DNA from: Lewinellaceae bacterium
GTDB taxonomy: Bacteria > Bacteroidota > Bacteroidia > Chitinophagales > Saprospiraceae
Reading direction: 5' to 3'
Length of the DNA: 64,000 nucleotides
Assembly: GCA_020636195.1 (NCBI GenBank)
Contig: JACJYH010000005.1
Location: forward strand, 248,001-312,000
Shown here one piece after another: positions 59,966 through 64,000 of this stretch. Within the stretch, counting starts at the first letter, position 1. Every line of letters starts with the position of its first letter. Position numbers and translations under genes: made by a program. Below the pieces are notes generated by a model, which saw only the letters and a list, made by a program, of their open reading frames with translations, did not search any database and was not told the DNA's origin.

Positions 59966-62764
59966 ATGGCCACAGCATATCTGGGCGAACATTTATACAT
60001 CGGATATATAGGCCAGATTGGCATCTTGATCGCATTTGTTTCTGCAATTTTGTCGGCTTTTTCATATGCTTTGTCGTCAAAGGATTTTGACTCTGGTTGG
60101 CATCAATTGGGTAGGTGGGCATTTTATGTTCATGGAGCGTCAATATTTGTGCTTATCAGTGTTTTGTTTTATGCGATGTACCACCATTTTTATGAGTATG
60201 CCTACGTTTTTGACCACGTTTCTGATGATTTGCCGTTGAGATATATCCTTTCAGCTTTCTGGGAAGGTCAAGAAGGGAGTTTTCTTTTATGGATGTTTTG
60301 GAATGTTAGTCTTGGGTTTATTTTACTACACAAACCTAAAAATTTTGAAGTTCCTGTCATACTTGTCTTTGCTCTGATGCAAGTGTTTTTAACTAGTATG
60401 ATATTGGGCATCTATTTGCCTATCGGCACTGAAGGTTTTAAAATCGGTAGCAACCCTTTTGTGTTACTCAGACAGATAAATGAAGCCCCTATTTTCCAAA
60501 ATGCTGATTACTTGTCCTTGATCAAAGGAAGAGGTTTGAATCCCTTGCTACAAAATTACTGGATGACGATTCATCCGCCTATCACTTTTTTGGGTTTTTC
60601 TTCTACCATTGTTCCTTTTGCATTTGCTTTTTCCGGTTTGTATAGTCGAGACCTTAAATCATGGATAGAAGCCTCATATAATTGGGTACTTTTTTCTGCC
60701 GGAATTCTTGGTACAGGGATTTTAATGGGCAGCTTGTGGGCTTATGAAGCATTGACATTTGGAGGATATTGGGCTTGGGATCCTGTTGAGAATACATCTT
60801 TGGTCGCTTGGATTGTATTGATTGGTGGCATCCATCTTCATCTCATCACAAAGAAAACAGGAAGACAGTCCAAATTATTGTACTTATTCTACATACTTGC
60901 ATTTGTTTTGATTCTGTATTCCACATACCTGACACGAAGTGGGATTCTTGGAGATACTTCGGCGCATGCATTTACAAACATGGGATTAGAAAGCCAGTTA
61001 ATCGCCTTATGTCTGTTTTTCTTGATTTTTGGGCTATTTTGGTGGATTAAAAGATTTAAGTCCTTTGACAAACAAACGGAAGAGTCAGTATATTCTCGTG
61101 AATTTTGGTTGTATATCAGTGCACTGATCCTTTTATTGAGTGCTACATTGATTATTATGGCAACAAGCCTTCCTGTATTCAATAAAATAATTGCTGCATT
61201 CAATCCAAACTATACAGGTAGAGTGATCACCGATCCCATTTATCATTATAACAAATACCAACTTTGGGTAGCTGTAGTCGTGTCAATCATATCTGCCAAA
61301 GCCGTGCATCTAAGGTATTTCGCATCAAATTGGACTTTGATAAAGAAAAAGTTCTTACTCCGAATTTTCGTTTATTCTGTACTCGCCATCATCCTGACAT
61401 GGATGTTTTCTCTTGAGATTTCTTACTTTCATTGGCAAAATGCACTTCTATCATTTTCTGCATTTTTTACTATAGTCTCTAATGGTCATTATGTCATTTC
61501 AAAATTAAAACAAGACACAAAGCTGGCATTTGCAGGTATTTCACATTTTGGTTTTGGCTTGATGATTGTTGGTATTTTAGGAAGTGCATTGAATCAAAAA
61601 CATATTTCTTCAAATCCATTTTTGTTTGGCGAGGTTTTTACCAAAAAAGATGTAACTAAATACGTGCAACTTATAAAAGGTCGCCCACTCTTTTCTCAAA
61701 ATTATTGGATTACATATGAGTCAGATACTTTGATAGGAAAAACTTTAACCTATTCAATAGATTTTAAAGAGGTTGGTGCTGACAAGAACGTGCTTAATGA
61801 GTTTAAATTACACCCTAATGCTGTGTATTCAAATGATTTGTCAAAAATTGCCGCCTTCAATCCAGATACAAAACATGAGTGGACAAGAGATGTGTTTTCA
61901 GCAGTAGTATCAGTGCCTCCAGCGGTCGAAAGCATAGAAAAGTCAAAGGAAATAGAAGGTGCCTTAGTTTACAATAAATTAACTATTCCAATTTCAGATT
62001 CTATTTTCTTGGAAGATTCTATCGTATTGAAACCATTGACTATTCATTATGAACCTTCAAATGTGGTATATAATCGACACGAACATGTTGCAGGTTTGGG
62101 AGTGAGTATTAAGATTCATGATTTAGCATCTGATACATCATTTGTTGTAGAGCCGGCATTTGGAATAGATGGCGCATTGCTGTACAATTATCCTGTCCAA
62201 GTTCAAGATCTTGGATTGAAAATTAGACTCAATGAGGACAATGCGTCTTCATATTTTTCTGAAGATGCTAAGCTAGATTACCAAGAATACAAAGTAAAAG
62301 AAGGCCAGAGTTTCAAGATAGGAGACAGCGAGGTAAAACTCGTTGGACTAAATAAAAATCCCAAACATAAGAACTATACATCACAAGAAGGGGATATCGC
62401 CATTGCTGCTATTCTTAAAATAAAACGCAACAATATTGAAGAAGTAGCAGAGCCAATTTTTATTATCAGAGATAATTTGCCTCAAAGTATCAAATATTTT
62501 TTACCTACTTTGGGCTTGCATATCAGATTGAGTTTCATTGATCCGGTAAATGAAACGTTTACATTTCAAATAGCAGAAGATATTAATAACCTGAAAAATA
62601 TAACCTTGGATATTGCAAAAAACGTACCGCGAACAGACTATGTTATATTACTGGCAACAGTATTTCCGGCAATAAAATTATTTTGGTTAGGAGGAATAAT
62701 GATGATGTTGGGATTATTTTTATCATCTTTTTCTAGACACTTTTTAAAGAGGAAAATATCATAA
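59966..62764 (+). CDS. ccmF: Cytochrome c-type biogenesis protein CcmF/CcsA-like heme lyase
   Basis: 932 aa with about fifteen membrane segments in the cytoplasmic membrane. The WWD heme-handling domain is visible as FGGYWAWDPVENTSLVAW (about residues 265-282). Conserved His sites include MTIHPPITFLGF before it and the periplasmic loops after. The C-terminal third (about 560-905) is a large periplasmic beta-rich domain. It attaches heme delivered by CcmE to the CxxCH motifs of apocytochromes. Longer than proteobacterial CcmF (about 650 aa), as usual in Bacteroidota. Coupled to ccmE and the DUF2520 gene. Confidence 0.93.
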   Translation: MATAYLGEHLYIGYIGQIGILIAFVSAILSAFSYALSSKDFDSGWHQLGRWAFYVHGASIFVLISVLFYAMYHHFYEYAYVFDHVSDDLPLRYILSAFWEGQEGSFLLWMFWNVSLGFILLHKPKNFEVPVILVFALMQVFLTSMILGIYLPIGTEGFKIGSNPFVLLRQINEAPIFQNADYLSLIKGRGLNPLLQNYWMTIHPPITFLGFSSTIVPFAFAFSGLYSRDLKSWIEASYNWVLFSAGILGTGILMGSLWAYEALTFGGYWAWDPVENTSLVAWIVLIGGIHLHLITKKTGRQSKLLYLFYILAFVLILYSTYLTRSGILGDTSAHAFTNMGLESQLIALCLFFLIFGLFWWIKRFKSFDKQTEESVYSREFWLYISALILLLSATLIIMATSLPVFNKIIAAFNPNYTGRVITDPIYHYNKYQLWVAVVVSIISAKAVHLRYFASNWTLIKKKFLLRIFVYSVLAIILTWMFSLEISYFHWQNALLSFSAFFTIVSNGHYVISKLKQDTKLAFAGISHFGFGLMIVGILGSALNQKHISSNPFLFGEVFTKKDVTKYVQLIKGRPLFSQNYWITYESDTLIGKTLTYSIDFKEVGADKNVLNEFKLHPNAVYSNDLSKIAAFNPDTKHEWTRDVFSAVVSVPPAVESIEKSKEIEGALVYNKLTIPISDSIFLEDSIVLKPLTIHYEPSNVVYNRHEHVAGLGVSIKIHDLASDTSFVVEPAFGIDGALLYNYPVQVQDLGLKIRLNEDNASSYFSEDAKLDYQEYKVKEGQSFKIGDSEVKLVGLNKNPKHKNYTSQEGDIAIAAILKIKRNNIEEVAEPIFIIRDNLPQSIKYFLPTLGLHIRLSFIDPVNETFTFQIAEDINNLKNITLDIAKNVPRTDYVILLATVFPAIKLFWLGGIMMMLGLFLSSFSRHFLKRKIS

Positions 62765-62766
62765 TC

Positions 62767-63540
62767 ATGAGGGTGGCTATAATTGGAACAGGGAATATTG
62801 CCAAATCTTTTTGTCGTGCATTACAAAATTCCAATGTTAAAATTGAGATTATAATTGGTAGGTCTTTACTGAATACAAAAAATTTTGCTCACGACATGAA
62901 CGTCAGCTACTCATTGAATCTAAATGACTTGCCTAGAGACCTAGATATATATTTTTGTTGTGTCAATGATGATGCTCTGCCACTGATTTCAAAAAATTTT
63001 CCATTTGATTTGAAGAAAGAGCAGGTTATCGTCCATTTTTCAGGATCTGTTCCTTCTACTATTTTTCAGTCGAGATTTCCTTCCTTTGGTGTAGTTTGGC
63101 CTATAGAATCTGTTCATCCAAATACTGACTGGAATAACATGACCATAGTAGCAACTTATTCGTCGCCCTTGGTTCAAAAATCCTTGAGATTAATATTAGA
63201 TCCATTGACGAAAAATGTGATTGAAAAAAGCGACGAAAAAAGGGTGAGAATGCATCTTGTAGCTGTAATATTAAATAATTTTACCTATCACCTTATCTCC
63301 ACAACAAAGCAATATTGTGAAGAAAATGAAATTTCTTTTGACGCGTATTCCAGAATTTTAAATACAACCTTTGAATCGATAAAAGATGAAAATTCAGATA
63401 TGCAAACAGGCCCTGCAAGAAGAAATGATATGGTGACGATTCAACATCACATGGAATTATTAAGTGAAACAAAGGCACTAGCACATCTCTATAATTGTCT
63501 TAGTAAAAGTATTTTAGAAAAGTATGAGAATATTAGGTGA
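62767..63540 (+). CDS. DUF2520 Rossmann-fold protein
   Basis: 257 aa. Dinucleotide-binding start MRVAIIGTGNIAKSFCRALQ (GxGxxxxxF) followed by a conserved HFSGSVPST and WPIESVHP. The C-terminal helical half contains LVAVILNNFTYHLISTTKQY, typical of DUF2520, a family related to F420-dependent NADP oxidoreductase and pyrroline-5-carboxylate reductase. The reaction is unknown. It starts 2 nt after ccmF and is probably translated with it. Confidence 0.85.
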   Translation: MRVAIIGTGNIAKSFCRALQNSNVKIEIIIGRSLLNTKNFAHDMNVSYSLNLNDLPRDLDIYFCCVNDDALPLISKNFPFDLKKEQVIVHFSGSVPSTIFQSRFPSFGVVWPIESVHPNTDWNNMTIVATYSSPLVQKSLRLILDPLTKNVIEKSDEKRVRMHLVAVILNNFTYHLISTTKQYCEENEISFDAYSRILNTTFESIKDENSDMQTGPARRNDMVTIQHHMELLSETKALAHLYNCLSKSILEKYENIR

Positions 63541-63802
63541 ATTTAGTTTCGGCTCCATTAAAGTAACGGTTTTTATATACAATGAGAAAGTTTCAATCAA
63601 ATTTGAGAGAAACCTCGTTGAAATAATATTCAAATACAGAGACGGAAGTGGTATGAACACTTTTGAAAATGCCAAGGAGCTCTGCACTGATAGCTTTATG
63701 GAAGAAATAGATAGAACACTATATGATCTGGAAAGGAAAAAGCATAAGAAATTGGATAATGAAATTTCAAATGACGATTTTGAATTTCCAAATATCTATT
63801 AA
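63524..63802 (+). CDS. Small hypothetical protein
   Basis: 92 aa. The ATG at 63524 overlaps the DUF2520 gene by 17 nt (shared ATGAGAATATTAGGTGA). The start is strand-like (GEFSFGSIKVTVFIYNEKVS) and the end acidic (KLDNEISNDDFEFPNIY); cytoplasmic. No family recognised. Overlap and direction suggest translational coupling. It may be a genuine small operon member. Confidence 0.55.
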   Translation: MRILGEFSFGSIKVTVFIYNEKVSIKFERNLVEIIFKYRDGSGMNTFENAKELCTDSFMEEIDRTLYDLERKKHKKLDNEISNDDFEFPNIY

Positions 63803-63911
63803 CAAATTATTAATTGGCAGTTTTAATTGCATAAATATCTCATAATCAATATAAATTTTGTTGGGCAAAGATTAATTGAAAAATATTTTAAAATTTTATT
63901 TCAAAATATAC

Positions 63912-63941
63912 TTTGTCAATTTGAAAATCTCCTTACCTTTG
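63912..63941 (+). promoter_or_regulatory. Strong Bacteroidota-type promoter at the right edge
   Basis: TTTG (63912-63915) and TACCTTTG (63934-63941) with 18 nt between, followed by GCGGCCCTTACGGG. The same TACCTTTGCG form precedes the ribosomal L31 gene. The transcribed gene lies beyond the window; positions 63942-64000 show no start of it that I can identify. Confidence 0.55.
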
Positions 63942-64000
63942 CGGCCCTTACGGGAATGAAAATATATATAATGATGTATATAGGATAGTAGTAAGGGGTT

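Overview
The window comes from a Bacteroidota chromosome, most likely a Saprospiria-type (Saprospiraceae-like) member. Support for this: type IX secretion signatures (type A and type B C-terminal sorting domains, a PorP/SprF protein, SprB-type repeats, an ELWxxDGT-repeat protein), Bacteroidota core families (alternative GlmU-like nucleotidyltransferase, DUF6029, Omp28-like lipoprotein, DUF2520), and several upstream regions with the Bacteroidota promoter pattern TTG/TTTG - about 20 nt - TAnnTTTG. No rRNA or tRNA gene was recognised.

Layout. 1-15.3 kb is ordinary chromosome: ribosomal protein L31 type B, GlmU-like protein, DUF6029 + Omp28-like pair, a Ca2+/Na+-type antiporter, a retropepsin-like/PDZ protein, the two subunits of 3-oxoacid CoA-transferase, an M24B aminopeptidase, sigma-54 (RpoN), an SCP2-domain protein and a TPR lipoprotein. 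15.5-22.5 kb is an AT-rich accessory island: an Rpn/PD-(D/E)XK nuclease and a truncated tandem copy, the 3' remnants of RHS/polymorphic-toxin genes each followed by a small gene (immunity-like or membrane-anchored), and a RAYT (REP-associated Y1 transposase) surrounded by dispersed REP-like hairpins. One REP-like pair sits inside an RHS core, next to an in-frame stop. 22.5-33.3 kb: an ELWxxDGT T9SS cargo protein, Pcm, an NfeD-like/flotillin pair, a 162-bp MITE-like element, a type II NADH dehydrogenase, and a trkA-trkH-glycosyltransferase operon. 33.4-41.7 kb: a low-molecular-weight tyrosine phosphatase with an in-frame stop before its catalytic Asp, AsnB, two surface or envelope proteins of unknown function, and IleS.

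41.8-47.4 kb is a phenylacetyl-CoA epoxidase operon on the minus strand in the order paaE-tetR-paaA-(S8 peptidase)-paaB-paaC. A secreted subtilase is inserted between paaA and paaB, no paaD is present, and two perfect palindromes cover the promoter/start region. 47.8-57.6 kb is a surface-adhesion locus: a LuxR-type regulator behind a sigma-54-like site, a 1453-aa T9SS protein carrying dockerin-like and cohesin-like modules, a 1057-aa protein with three cohesin-like modules, SprB repeats and a type B sorting domain (preceded by both a housekeeping-type promoter and a good -24/-12 match), and PorP/SprF. 57.6-63.8 kb holds ArgS and a tight ccmE-ccmF-DUF2520-small ORF operon. The window ends in a strong promoter for a gene beyond the edge.

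The most promising candidate for something undescribed is the toxin-graveyard island at 17-21 kb. It holds two copies of a pair (RHS/glycine-rich C-terminal tail + small single-TM protein) whose small proteins look paralogous to each other. It also holds a third pair of toxin tail + Imm11-like protein. These calls rest on reading motifs by eye. No database search was possible.
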